From positions 1-24,920 of IMG/VR virus record IMGVR_UViG_3300032676_001168: a stretch of DNA of 24,920 nucleotides. The stretch is one strand, 5' to 3'. The DNA comes from a virus. This document shows, piece after piece, positions 7,346 through 15,315 of the stretch. Positions within the stretch are counted from its first letter, which is position 1, and each line of letters opens with the position of its first letter. Made by a program: the position numbers and the translations under genes. The notes beneath the pieces were generated by a model. That model was not told the DNA's origin, ran no database searches, and worked only from the letters and a program-made list of their open reading frames with translations.

Positions 7346-7457
7346 CGTAGGGGGGAAGGTTGAGATAGAGGTGATGAAGGTGATCGTAGGTGGGATCGAA
7401 TCGCTGGCAGGAGTCAGTGAAGGGGCATCCGGCTCCGTCGCAGCGGGGTTCGATCAT
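7275..7457 (-). CDS. Small Cys-rich protein, 60 aa
   Basis: The frame begins with an ATG that overlaps the stop of the preceding gene as ATGA, the usual coupling in this cluster. It encodes MIEPRCDGAGCPFTDSCQRF followed by a His/Tyr-rich middle and a fourth Cys. The C-x4-C-x5-C spacing plus nearby His residues could bind a metal. The last 71 nt overlap the start of the peptidase gene in another frame. No family is recognised. An alternative is that the peptidase begins further downstream, or that this frame is a non-coding passenger. Confidence 0.5.
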   Translation of the reverse strand: MIEPRCDGAGCPFTDSCQRFDPTYDHLHHLYLNLPPYDAESNSCEYRFPQGEAGQEKPSP

Positions 7458-7741
7458 GGGTTGTCGGGAGGGGGTGGCGGGGGGGCGTAGAGATACCAGT
7501 CGCCCTTCCCATCGGCATCCACAACCTCGTCAACGAGGACTAGGGAGGGGTTGGTGGAGGGGTCGCCGTAGACGGCCTGCACTTCGCTTGCCCAGTCTAT
7601 GCCGTAGAGGGTGCCGTTCGTGGAGACGCCTGACCACTGGTTATATGACCCGTGGTAGGTGTCCCGCAGGTACAGGCAAACCTTGGCGTCGGCGTCCTGC
7701 GCGGCGGCGTAGCTGTTGAAGGTTAAGAAGGTGCGGCTCAT
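7454..7741 (-). CDS. Hypothetical small phage protein with polyproline tail
   Basis: This 95-aa protein (MSRTFLTFNSYAAAQDADAK...) has no recognised domain. The body is mixed alpha/beta with several Trp and Tyr residues. The C-terminus is PPPPPP followed by DNP, probably a flexible linker or tail. The ATG at 7741 is preferred to one six codons upstream because it overlaps the stop of the 680-aa gene as ATGA. It lies between the exported fibre-like genes and the lysis genes. Confidence 0.65.
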   Translation of the reverse strand: MSRTFLTFNSYAAAQDADAKVCLYLRDTYHGSYNQWSGVSTNGTLYGIDWASEVQAVYGDPSTNPSLVLVDEVVDADGKGDWYLYAPPPPPPDNP

Positions 7742-9780
7742 GGCGTGACGATCTTCCACTTGCTAATCTGATAATTTGCGATTTGGGCCTGTGTCGCTGC
7801 GCTGTCGGCTGCGCTGCGCAGGAGAAGTTCGCTGACTAGGATGTTCGTGTATTGGGACGATCCGGTTCCTGCACCGCTCCCGAGCGTCAGCCCGTTCATG
7901 TTGTTTGCGCCGGGGGTCACGTTTACCGTAATGGGTGCGGTTAGGTTGACCTTCCCCGATGAGCTTGCCCCGTTGAATACAAACGCGGAAGCGCATAGGT
8001 TCTGGGTTGCCTTCGTGTTGGAAAAGCCGCTGGTGGCGTTTGAGCCAGCGTAAAGCCGAAGCGGCTTTGTGGGTGTGTCGGCCCCCACAACGAAAAGCGC
8101 ACCCGTATTGTAGGTGCCGCCATCAAACACATCCTGATAGGTTGGCGTTGTGCCGGAATTTAGCAGGGAGAATGTCGCATAGATGGACTCCGGCTGCGCG
8201 TAGCTAAACGGCGCACTTGCCATGTAGCTGCTCGTCCCGTTGAAGTACGCGCAATTTTGGCCCACGACGCACGCGCCGCCGTTGATCGTCCAGACCTCGC
8301 CCGTAGTGGCAGTCCATGTCGCGCCCGAGGAGTAGCTGGCGTTCGGGTTGCAGGTGAGGGTTGCCACCGCGCTTGCCACCGTGACGCTGTAGATGCTGCC
8401 CGTCCACGGCCCCACCGTTGCAGTTACTGCGGCGTTTGTGAGCGTATGAACCGATCCAACCGTCCCTAGCGGGGTTGACCCGTTCTGCGTGAAGGTCGCG
8501 CCCACCCCGTCAGTCCATGCGATTGCCAGCGTGCCGCGTGCGCCCGCCGTGATGGAGCAGGCAGAGGTCGAGTCCACGTTCGTCGCCGCGCTGCCATCGC
8601 CCACCACAAGGCGCACAACTCCCGTTGTGAGCAGAAGCACGCGAATCCCGTTGTTGCCGCTCAACTTGTCAAAGAGGGTTACGTTCGATGCGGGCGCATA
8701 GCTGGACAGGGCCAAGTCAAAGGTGAGCGTCGTATTGCCCGTAATGGTCTGCGTTGGCGTGGTCAGCGTGTATCCCGCCGTGCCATTGTTGTAAGAGTAT
8801 TTCGTCCCTGCATACGCCAGCAATAATGGCTCGCTGGCAGCTACTAATTGCACGAGGTCCCTCTCGCCTGCGATGCGTGCTCCTGTCGCGCCGGTGCTGG
8901 CGATCGTCACCGTCGCCTGCGCGTTGTTCGGATTGAACTCCGTGAACTGGGGTAACAGCTTTGCCACCCGCGAGAAGTCCGCGTCAAACACAAGGTAGGC
9001 GTTGCTGATCGGACCCGTGTTCGTCGTTCCGCTGGCGATGGAGTTGTAGACACAGGCGCGATACATGACACCGGCCATATTGCCGTTGTTCTGCTCCGTG
9101 GCCCCAAGCTCAAGCTGATAGGTTCCCGCGTGGATCGCCCCGGAGGCTATTGTCTGCTGCGCCCCAAGCGTTGACCAAGAAATGCCGTCCGGCGAAATGT
9201 AGAAGTTGACGTGTCCCGACGAAGCCTCGTATGTCACCCTGCACCACGAAACGGAATAGGCCGCAAGCCCGGTTGCGTTCTGTGAAGTCGCCGCCCGCGT
9301 CGAACTCCCGTTGGTGCTCGTCAAGAAAACGAACCTGCCGCTGGAGTTTATGTAGAAGGTGTAGTCCCGGCTCGTGGAGACATCGTCCTTCGAGATCAGG
9401 CTTGGGTTGTTCGGCTGGGATGACCAACTCGACAGCATGATCTGGCACCTTAGATCAATGTCGCCCGTTATTTGCAGCGCAGCGGAACTCGGCGCCCAAG
9501 CGTAGTTATATGTGACCCCATTCAGCACCAAGCAATTCGTGGAGCTGTTGCCGCTGCGATCCGCGATCAGCGAAATCTTCGGAGGAGACGAACTGTCGCA
9601 CTGGTAGGTCGCGTCGGACTTGCTGCCTTGAAGCGAATACAGAGCCGCGGCACCGCCCGACTTGCTGAACAGGTAGCCGACATTCGATCCGCTAAGAATC
9701 GAAGCCCATTGCGCCGAAACAGGCAGGACCGCAGCCGCAAGCAGGGCGAGCAGAACTGCTAAACGGTGGAGGAATTTCAT
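7738..9780 (-). CDS. Exported multi-LamG (concanavalin-like) fibre/adhesin protein
   Basis: This 680-aa protein opens with a textbook Sec signal (MKFLHRLAVLLALLAAAVLP then VSA-Q, probable cleavage near residue 24). The rest is beta-rich. Three stretches resemble LamG/concanavalin-like folds: about 105-250 (DLRCQIMLSSW..., then WCRVTYEASSGHVNFYISPD), about 345-470, and about 495-676. The last ends QIANYQISKWKIV, as many LamG_3-type domains do. Such domains bind glycans or mediate attachment. It lies next to three other fibre-like genes that also carry signal peptides. Intracellularly assembled phage fibres do not normally have Sec leaders. Either the leader is retained as a hydrophobic anchor or the protein is secreted. 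No GTTTAAAC site lies in it, unlike most large genes here. Confidence 0.7.
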   Translation of the reverse strand: MKFLHRLAVLLALLAAAVLPVSAQWASILSGSNVGYLFSKSGGAAALYSLQGSKSDATYQCDSSSPPKISLIADRSGNSSTNCLVLNGVTYNYAWAPSSAALQITGDIDLRCQIMLSSWSSQPNNPSLISKDDVSTSRDYTFYINSSGRFVFLTSTNGSSTRAATSQNATGLAAYSVSWCRVTYEASSGHVNFYISPDGISWSTLGAQQTIASGAIHAGTYQLELGATEQNNGNMAGVMYRACVYNSIASGTTNTGPISNAYLVFDADFSRVAKLLPQFTEFNPNNAQATVTIASTGATGARIAGERDLVQLVAASEPLLLAYAGTKYSYNNGTAGYTLTTPTQTITGNTTLTFDLALSSYAPASNVTLFDKLSGNNGIRVLLLTTGVVRLVVGDGSAATNVDSTSACSITAGARGTLAIAWTDGVGATFTQNGSTPLGTVGSVHTLTNAAVTATVGPWTGSIYSVTVASAVATLTCNPNASYSSGATWTATTGEVWTINGGACVVGQNCAYFNGTSSYMASAPFSYAQPESIYATFSLLNSGTTPTYQDVFDGGTYNTGALFVVGADTPTKPLRLYAGSNATSGFSNTKATQNLCASAFVFNGASSSGKVNLTAPITVNVTPGANNMNGLTLGSGAGTGSSQYTNILVSELLLRSAADSAATQAQIANYQISKWKIVTP

Positions 9781-9786
9781 GGCTGA

Positions 9787-11274
9787 TTAAGCGCCGGAAG
9801 CCGCAGCCCAGGTGCCGATGTAGCCAGTCCCGAAGGTGAAGCTCCAATGCACGCCGTCCGAAATCGCGACCGCGTAGTCGCCGACCGAAGGCGACGCATC
9901 TTGGAAATAGTAGTTTACCGTGATGGCAGCGCCCGAGACGTAGAAGATGTCGCCGGAATAGGGCTGGAAGTTGATGTGATGCGCCCCGACAGCGGCAGCG
10001 ACGATCATAACCGCCATGCCCTTGTTGCCCGCAGCAGCAGCCGGAAGCGTGTAGGTGCGATTAGCGGCGGTGCAGTCGGTGTAGACGATGGTCAGCGGAG
10101 CGACCAGCGTCATCGCGCCCGCAGTCGTGTCGGGAGCCGCAATCGTTCCGACGAAAGCAGCCCTGCCTGCAGCATTGGCGAAAGCGTCGGTCGCGACAGC
10201 AGTCGTATTATCCAGAACCGACTGGGTTGTCGCCGTAGTCGTGCTAGGAAGGGCCGTTGTGCTCGACAGAACACCCAGCGAATTATTAACCACTACCCCA
10301 GCCGTCGAAAACGTGCTCACTACCGGACTCACCGCGAACGTGGCCGTCCCCGTAGCCGAAGCCAGCGTGATCCCCGTCCCGAACGTACCCGTGCCGAGAG
10401 TCAGATCGCTCAACGCAGCCGATTTTACCGTGTTCACTCCCAAGAGCGATGTACCCGTGAACGTGTTCGTTCCCGCTGCCAGTTGCGGATAACGGGCGTC
10501 TAGCTGGGACAGGGCTACGTCGTTGCTGACCGCATACCAGATGCCCGGTGTTCCCGCCGCGTACTGGAAGGAAACCGCCTGATTGACAAGAGGCATCGAA
10601 TAGCTCGTCCCTCCCCCGACCTTGTTGAAGACATCGGTCCCGCCCGTGTTGATCGTGACCCCGTTCGATCCTCCCATGATCACCAGCTTTGCCGCCACCC
10701 TTGTCTTGTCGGCAGGAGCGGTGGGAAGCGTGATCGTGATCGCGTTGCTCGTCGTGTCGCAGGGAACGAAGTCACCCGGCTGGGCCGCGTAGGTCGCCGC
10801 CGTCTTCACCGCAGTCGTGTTTAAACCAACCGAGAAATACTGCCCGGTCCCAACCGTGGGAAATGCCAGACCGTTTATCGATGTCAGACCTGTCGGCGTT
10901 AATGTCCACGATGCCGCCGATCCGTTGTTCGTAAGGATTGCATTCGCCGTACCCGCGCTCATTGATGGAAGGATGCTCGATCCGCTCACGATCAGCCCTC
11001 CGTTCGCGTCTACACTCAGGTACTGGAACTTCCCCGATGGATTCACAGCGGTCCCAAACACCGCGCTGGGTGCGCTTACCGTTGCGCCCGGCAGCGAAGA
11101 GGTTGCCAGCATCAGCGCACCGTTCGCATCGACGTTCAGGTATTTAAACACACCTGACGGGTTCACCGCCAGACCCGCCACATCGGTCGGCGCGGGAGTT
11201 GTCGCCATGACCGGTATCCCCAAAGCAAGCAAGGCGACCGAGAAAAGTTTGTTCATCAGTGTTTTCATGGGCAT
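9787..11274 (-). CDS. Exported fibre-like protein with N-terminal 40-residue repeats
   Basis: This 495-aa Ala/Thr/Val/Gly-rich protein begins with a signal-like segment (MNKLFSVALLALGIPVMA then T). Two copies of a 40-residue unit follow: residues 33-62 (VNPSGVFKYLNVDANG) and 73-103 (VNPSGKFQYLSVDANG). The middle contains PGDFVPCDTTSNAITITLP, a motif also seen in phage fibre or appendage proteins. The C-terminal 90 residues contain a related-looking segment, VYTDCTAANRTYTLPAA, which suggests two beta modules. No enzyme motif is seen. The start follows a GAGGA sequence that overlaps the end of the preceding gene, with GTTTAAAT (11280-11287) between them. Other sites are at 10819 and 11142. It is probably an adhesin or tail-fibre component. 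Confidence 0.65.
   Translation of the reverse strand: MPMKTLMNKLFSVALLALGIPVMATTPAPTDVAGLAVNPSGVFKYLNVDANGALMLATSSLPGATVSAPSAVFGTAVNPSGKFQYLSVDANGGLIVSGSSILPSMSAGTANAILTNNGSAASWTLTPTGLTSINGLAFPTVGTGQYFSVGLNTTAVKTAATYAAQPGDFVPCDTTSNAITITLPTAPADKTRVAAKLVIMGGSNGVTINTGGTDVFNKVGGGTSYSMPLVNQAVSFQYAAGTPGIWYAVSNDVALSQLDARYPQLAAGTNTFTGTSLLGVNTVKSAALSDLTLGTGTFGTGITLASATGTATFAVSPVVSTFSTAGVVVNNSLGVLSSTTALPSTTTATTQSVLDNTTAVATDAFANAAGRAAFVGTIAAPDTTAGAMTLVAPLTIVYTDCTAANRTYTLPAAAAGNKGMAVMIVAAAVGAHHINFQPYSGDIFYVSGAAITVNYYFQDASPSVGDYAVAISDGVHWSFTFGTGYIGTWAAASGA
10969..11178 (-). repeat. Tandem 40-codon repeat in the 495-aa fibre-like gene
   Basis: Residues 33-62 and 73-102 share AVNPSG-x-F-x-YL-x-VDANG at an exact 40-residue offset (nt 11089-11178 and 10969-11058). 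Copy 1 carries the ATTTAAAC variant palindrome and copy 2 does not. Confidence 0.75.
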
Positions 11275-11289
11275 TATGCGTTTAAATCC

Positions 11290-12147
11290 TCAATAGGTCA
11301 CAATTACAATCCCAGAACCTCCAAACCCCGGAGCTACGTTTGTTTGGCTTCCTGAGTAACCGCCGCCACCTCCACCACCGGATCCAGTGTTGGGAGTTGC
11401 ATCCGTGGCGACACCATTGTGGTCACCACCATGCCCAGCACCGGCTGTTCCGGGCGGCGTGGAATAATTACCTCCAACGCTGGCGACTCCGGTTGCCCCG
11501 CCTCCCCCACCGGCTCCATAATACACACCGGCATAAAGATACCCGGTCCCACCATTGCCGCCAACTCCTCGGGTTGAGTAGACCCCATCTGAGCCTGTGG
11601 ATGCCTGACCGCCGCCACCACCTCCCGCCGAATTTGCCCCATTGCCTCCGGTATTTCCTTGCCCGGCTGTACCGGAACCGGGGTTCGAATAAGTTGCCGC
11701 TGCTCCACCGCCTGACCCACCGGTTGCTCCAGCGGAGTTGTAATATCCTCCATGACCACCTCCCACCGCGACAAGGGTTCCAAATATCGATGACCCTCCA
11801 TTCGTATCCCAAGAACCATAATTTCCTACGGTTACCGTAATGGTTGATCCCGGCGTGACCGAATAGGTTGTGTTTCGGATTACGCCGCCGCCGCCGCCGC
11901 CGCCGCCAGCCTCACCGTCAGGAGTTGTTGCCTCTCCGCCACCACCACCGCCGCCCACCACAAGGACATCAACACTCGTTATACCCACAGGCACCGTCCA
12001 GCTTGTCGTTCCAACCGTGCTGAACGTGACTGTTCCGTGGGACACAACCTGACCCCACAGACCAAACGGGATCTGCTGAAAGGCGATAAGCGGGGCGCAT
12101 ACCGCCACCGCGCACGCGATCAGGAATAGCTTAGTAGTTCTGGACAT
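11290..12147 (-). CDS. Exported glycine-rich tail-tip/adhesin-like protein
   Basis: This 285-aa protein begins [20 protein letters not shown] followed by IAF, a signal-like leader. After a short beta segment ([20 protein letters not shown]) it becomes a glycine-rich domain with many G-runs up to eight residues. It ends [10 protein letters not shown], the typical close of the phage/bacterial glycine-rich (Gly_rich) domain. Related glycine-rich tips in T4-like phages form polyglycine-II sandwiches that recognise receptors. Its first 17 nt overlap the end of the upstream fibre gene. The signal peptide is again unusual for a phage tip protein. The low-complexity middle is prone to recombination and host-range change. 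Confidence 0.7.
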   Translation of the reverse strand: MSRTTKLFLIACAVAVCAPLIAFQQIPFGLWGQVVSHGTVTFSTVGTTSWTVPVGITSVDVLVVGGGGGGGEATTPDGEAGGGGGGGGVIRNTTYSVTPGSTITVTVGNYGSWDTNGGSSIFGTLVAVGGGHGGYYNSAGATGGSGGGAAATYSNPGSGTAGQGNTGGNGANSAGGGGGGQASTGSDGVYSTRGVGGNGGTGYLYAGVYYGAGGGGGATGVASVGGNYSTPPGTAGAGHGGDHNGVATDATPNTGSGGGGGGGYSGSQTNVAPGFGGSGIVIVTY

Positions 12148-13765
12148 AGGAGCCTTGCAGATAACCGGATACGGCGTTGTATTTTACCGTGTAGGTGTCC
12201 GTGTGCGTCCCTGAAGTCATTATCGGAGCGTTATTGCTGGGCCATTTCATTGTGGGCCAAGTAACCGTGTAGGCATTCGCACCCGTCTGGTGGATGTCGA
12301 TGGTGATTATTTGCCCGTCCTGAACATGGGCGAAGGAAATCGTGCAGTTTCCACCGCCAACCGTGGTCAGGGTAAGGTCAAAGGAATTGCTCAGAGCCCA
12401 GTCGATTGTCGCCGCGCCACCGCTTTCCGTAACTGTCACCGTACCCGGTGTCATGTTTTGGTTCGCCGCAGCCACCGTTGTCGCCCCGGTCCCGCCATTG
12501 CCCACTGCAAGCGTTCCAGTTACTCCTCCGCTGCCCGAGGTAGAGAGATTAATCGCGTTGACGGTGACCGTACCAGCCGTGTTCGTAAGGCCCGTAGAAA
12601 AGGTCAGAGCGGTCGGATTAGGGATTGCGAACCATCCTTTAGTTCCTCCGCTGTTCGTCCCGTAATAATAACTGTTCCCCGGAGAAGCACTGTCGTTGGT
12701 CAGCGTGACCGTGCCTGAGGAATTGTAGACCGACTGGGAAAACGTGTACGCGGTCCCCGGAGGCGTTGCCCATGTCCCGTCTCCGCGCCAGTACGTCGAT
12801 GCCGATGCCGATGTCCCGCTGTTTAAATTCCCAACCGGGAGATTCCCGGTCACCCCGCCGGATCCCGCGCTCGCAAGGCTGATTGCGTTTACCGTAATCG
12901 TCCCGAGGGTATTTGTCAGGCCGGTCGAGAACGAAAGTGCTGTCGGATTCGCAATGGCGAACCAGCCGCGAGTCCCGCTTGAATTTGTCCCGTAGTAGTA
13001 CGAGGCCGCAGGAGTAGGGGTATCCCCGGTTAGGGTGATCGTCCCGGATCCATTCGTGACGGATTGGGCAAATGTAAGCGTCGATTGCTTACCGGCCAGC
13101 GCACTGCTCAAGTCCGTCTGTGCAGAAAGCGTTCCTCCAATCGATCCCCAGTTTGCACTGCCTGCCCCTCCTGACGCATTCAGCGTGCTGCCAGACATCG
13201 AAAGGTTTGTTCCCAGAGTCGCGTTCGCCCATGCCGATCCGTTCCAATAAAGGAAATTGTTCAGGGACGGAGTGGCCGGTGCTGTGATCCTTGCGTTCAG
13301 TGCCGTGTTTAAATCGGTCTGGTTCGATAGGGTTCCCGTGATTGATCCCCACGTTCCGCTCCCACTTGCGTTAAGGGTCGCCCCGGCAAGGGAAAGATTC
13401 GTCCCCAGAGTAATATTTGTAAATCCACCGGATCCGTTTCCCGCGAGAAGCTGGCTCGTTGTTGCCGTCGTAACCGGTGCCTTGGTGCCAAGAGCAGAGA
13501 CGAGATCGGTCTGGTTTGTAAGCGTTCCGGTGATCGCACCCCATGACGCGCTTCCCCCTGTCCCCCCCACAATCGTTACCCCGGTGAAATCCACAGTGAT
13601 TCCGGAACTAAAATTGTAGTAGGTTATCCCCGAAGTGTTGATCGTTCCGATGTGTCCCGATGTCCCGTTTGGCAACACCGTGACCGCCTGATGCTGGGCT
13701 AACGCGCCGCCACAAATTGCCAGCGAAAACCAAACCGTAAAGATCAGTTTAAACAGATTTTTCAT
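12131..13765 (-). CDS. Exported tail-fibre-like repeat protein
   Basis: This 544-aa protein begins with a signal peptide ([20 protein letters not shown] then ALA-Q). The body is built of fibre-type repeats: three copies of WG-x-I-x-GTL-x2-QTDL-x2-AL, two of GTNLS-x-x-G-x-TLNASG, and a duplicated 87-aa block containing YYYGTNS-x-GT-x-GWFAI. The final 120 residues ([20 protein letters not shown]... to YVQNY) look like a C-terminal beta domain. QTDL repeats of this kind are common in long tail fibres and bacterial trimeric adhesins. The start overlaps the previous stop as TGATG. GTTTAAAC at 13747-13754 encodes LFKL in the leader itself, with variants at 12821 and 13307. Confidence 0.75.
   Translation of the reverse strand: MKNLFKLIFTVWFSLAICGGALAQHQAVTVLPNGTSGHIGTINTSGITYYNFSSGITVDFTGVTIVGGTGGSASWGAITGTLTNQTDLVSALGTKAPVTTATTSQLLAGNGSGGFTNITLGTNLSLAGATLNASGSGTWGSITGTLSNQTDLNTALNARITAPATPSLNNFLYWNGSAWANATLGTNLSMSGSTLNASGGAGSANWGSIGGTLSAQTDLSSALAGKQSTLTFAQSVTNGSGTITLTGDTPTPAASYYYGTNSSGTRGWFAIANPTALSFSTGLTNTLGTITVNAISLASAGSGGVTGNLPVGNLNSGTSASASTYWRGDGTWATPPGTAYTFSQSVYNSSGTVTLTNDSASPGNSYYYGTNSGGTKGWFAIPNPTALTFSTGLTNTAGTVTVNAINLSTSGSGGVTGTLAVGNGGTGATTVAAANQNMTPGTVTVTESGGAATIDWALSNSFDLTLTTVGGGNCTISFAHVQDGQIITIDIHQTGANAYTVTWPTMKWPSNNAPIMTSGTHTDTYTVKYNAVSGYLQGSYVQNY
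12485..13075 (-). repeat. Duplicated 87-codon block in the tail-fibre-like gene
   Basis: The blocks at 12815-13075 and 12485-12745 lie at a 330-nt offset and encode parallel sequences. Both run from TF-x-QSV through [12 protein letters not shown][15 protein letters not shown] and GSGGVTG to GN. They are diverged at the codon level, so this is an old internal duplication rather than a fresh repeat. Confidence 0.8.
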
Positions 13766-14019
13766 CAGAGTGTCCTCACCCAGATCACGTTGTTGGTCAT
13801 CGAGTCGTAATCGTTTGGAAGCAGGAAGGTGACTCCATCATCCGCCTCTCCCGCTCCCTTTGCCCGCAGCTTCCACTCCTGACTGTCATCGTTCAGGCTG
13901 AAAACATAGGCGCACGGGAATTGTAGGCCAAGCGTGGGGATTCCACGGATCCCGGCGATGCTGGTGATCTGGCCTTGGAATGCAACGACCTGTGCCTGTG
14001 GAAGCGGGAATTGGTACAT
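13765..14019 (-). CDS. Small tail-associated protein, paralogue of the preceding gene's C-terminus
   Basis: This 84-aa protein ([20 protein letters not shown]...) ends [20 protein letters not shown] followed by [17 protein letters not shown]. This aligns along its length with the last 70-80 residues of the neighbouring 192-aa protein (EIWKLRQRAVGEDDNDNGFI, then LPFDYGLVSNNKIWVRIR). Both copies abut with TGATG overlaps at start and stop, so it is translated in the same coupled series. No function is known for the shared module. A small beta domain on the tail or fibre base is a reasonable inference. Confidence 0.75.
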   Translation of the reverse strand: MYQFPLPQAQVVAFQGQITSIAGIRGIPTLGLQFPCAYVFSLNDDSQEWKLRAKGAGEADDGVTFLLPNDYDSMTNNVIWVRTL

Positions 14020-14597
14020 CAGCGGATCCTCACCCAGATTTTATTGTTTGAAACGAGGCCGTAATCGAACGGGAGAATGAAGCCATTGTCGTTGTCATCC
14101 TCGCCAACCGCACGCTGCCGCAGCTTCCAGATCTCCATGTCATCGCTGATGCTCACGGCGATGGTCTGAGGAATCACGGTTTGCGTTGTCGGCAACTGCC
14201 TTATGGCATCGTGCGTGGTCAGGTCACCCCGAAACTCCACCACCGACTGCTCCGGGAAAGCGAACACCGTCTCGCTCGCCTTCGTCAGCGAGTACAGCTT
14301 CTGCTCCGAGGCGATCAACACCGCAACCTGACGGTTCATGCCGGTGGAAGGCATCACGTTGCACTGGAATATCAGGCACACCGGGCTGTCGAGAACCGAT
14401 CCAAGAATCGGCTCGATACCCGGAGCGGACCGCACAACGCCATCATCAAACCGCACGTTTGATGCCGCAGTCGCATAGCGCGGATCCGGCTGGTCACCGG
14501 GAATGCGCGTCATCAGCCCGAGGGTCGGCGACTTGATCACCACCTCAAACCGCCCCATGCCGGGGCGCATGAAATCTTTTTCGAGTTTACGTCTCAC
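14019..14597 (-). CDS. Tail protein with nozzle-like N-terminal segment
   Basis: This 192-aa protein probably starts at a GTG that overlaps the collar gene stop as GTGA. An in-frame ATG lies nine codons later. The N-terminal segment SPTLGLMTRIPGDQPDPRYA then ASNVRFDDGVVRSAPGIEPI resembles the opening of podovirus tail-nozzle/tubular proteins (a, Nvr, G-v-rs-pG pattern), but the protein is far shorter than those. The C-terminal 75 residues are paralogous to the next gene. It could be a reduced nozzle, an anchor for the fibres that follow, or an unrelated structural protein. A virion role is inferred from context. Confidence 0.6.
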   Translation of the reverse strand: MRRKLEKDFMRPGMGRFEVVIKSPTLGLMTRIPGDQPDPRYATAASNVRFDDGVVRSAPGIEPILGSVLDSPVCLIFQCNVMPSTGMNRQVAVLIASEQKLYSLTKASETVFAFPEQSVVEFRGDLTTHDAIRQLPTTQTVIPQTIAVSISDDMEIWKLRQRAVGEDDNDNGFILPFDYGLVSNNKIWVRIR

Positions 14598-15298
14598 GAC
14601 TTGATGATCATGCGAAGCCCTAGAGAGGGCTGAAGATTATTGTGCGAGGTGCCTCCTCCGGTCGATCCGGTCGCAGATGCGGAATGGTCGGCGAGAATGC
14701 CACCAGCAGCACCCACGTTTCCGTTTGCCTGCGCGTTATTCAAATTCGCCGAAACGCTGTGGGTGTGGGCGGGCATTTCGTCAACGGTCAGCGTGTGGGT
14801 TTCCTCGCCTTCCTTTTCGCCCAGAGTCCAGTTCGTCGCGTCGGGTGCGTCACCGGTCCCTAGGCCAACCGCTGTCCTACCCTTTAGGTTCGGGAGCCCG
14901 AAATTCGTAACCCCGTCGCCTCCGAAGGTTGTGCCTAAAATCGCGGCAAGGGCCGGATAGGTTGCAATCAATTCCAGGGATCCGTCGCACTCCAGCCACC
15001 CCGAGGGAACCGAGGCACCGCCATACGGGGCGATTAAACCCACCGGAATGAAATTCCCCACCACATCCCATGAGGGGGTTGAACTCGGTCCCGTGGACCG
15101 CAGGATCGTCCCCGCCGCGCCATACGGTGTCGGAAGGCCGTTCGGGACAGCCGAGGCGTTCAGCTCCCCCGTGGTCATGTTGAACGACACACTCAGGAAA
15201 TTCTGAAGGTACGTCCAAATCTTGCGGATTTCTGATGCTCCCGCGCTGATCGCATTTGAGTCGGCGGGTTGGGTAGGATCGATGATGGGGAGAGACAT
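14594..15298 (-). CDS. Phage tail-collar domain protein
   Basis: This 234-aa protein contains the collar domain that is also found in microcystin-dependent proteins. It reads GLIAPYGGASVPSGWLECDG (about 87-106), then YPALAAILGTTFGGDGVTNFGLPNLKGRTAVG. It also has LTVDEMPAHTHSV and a C-terminal NLQPSLGLRMIIK. The region before residue 80 is an N-terminal attachment segment. Such proteins form short fibres or fibre tips. A good ribosome site, AGGAA, lies 7 nt before the ATG. Between it and the stop of the adaptor gene lies GTTTAAAC (15309-15316), whose outer base is shared with that stop. Confidence 0.9.
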   Translation of the reverse strand: MSLPIIDPTQPADSNAISAGASEIRKIWTYLQNFLSVSFNMTTGELNASAVPNGLPTPYGAAGTILRSTGPSSTPSWDVVGNFIPVGLIAPYGGASVPSGWLECDGSLELIATYPALAAILGTTFGGDGVTNFGLPNLKGRTAVGLGTGDAPDATNWTLGEKEGEETHTLTVDEMPAHTHSVSANLNNAQANGNVGAAGGILADHSASATGSTGGGTSHNNLQPSLGLRMIIKS

Positions 15299-15315
15299 AA
15301 GAGTTCCTGTTTAAA

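Noticed and set aside
11330-11960. CRISPR-like or tandem DNA array in the glycine-rich gene
   Set aside because: The repetition is irregular GGN/CCN codon repetition encoding poly-Gly. There is no constant repeat with unique spacers.
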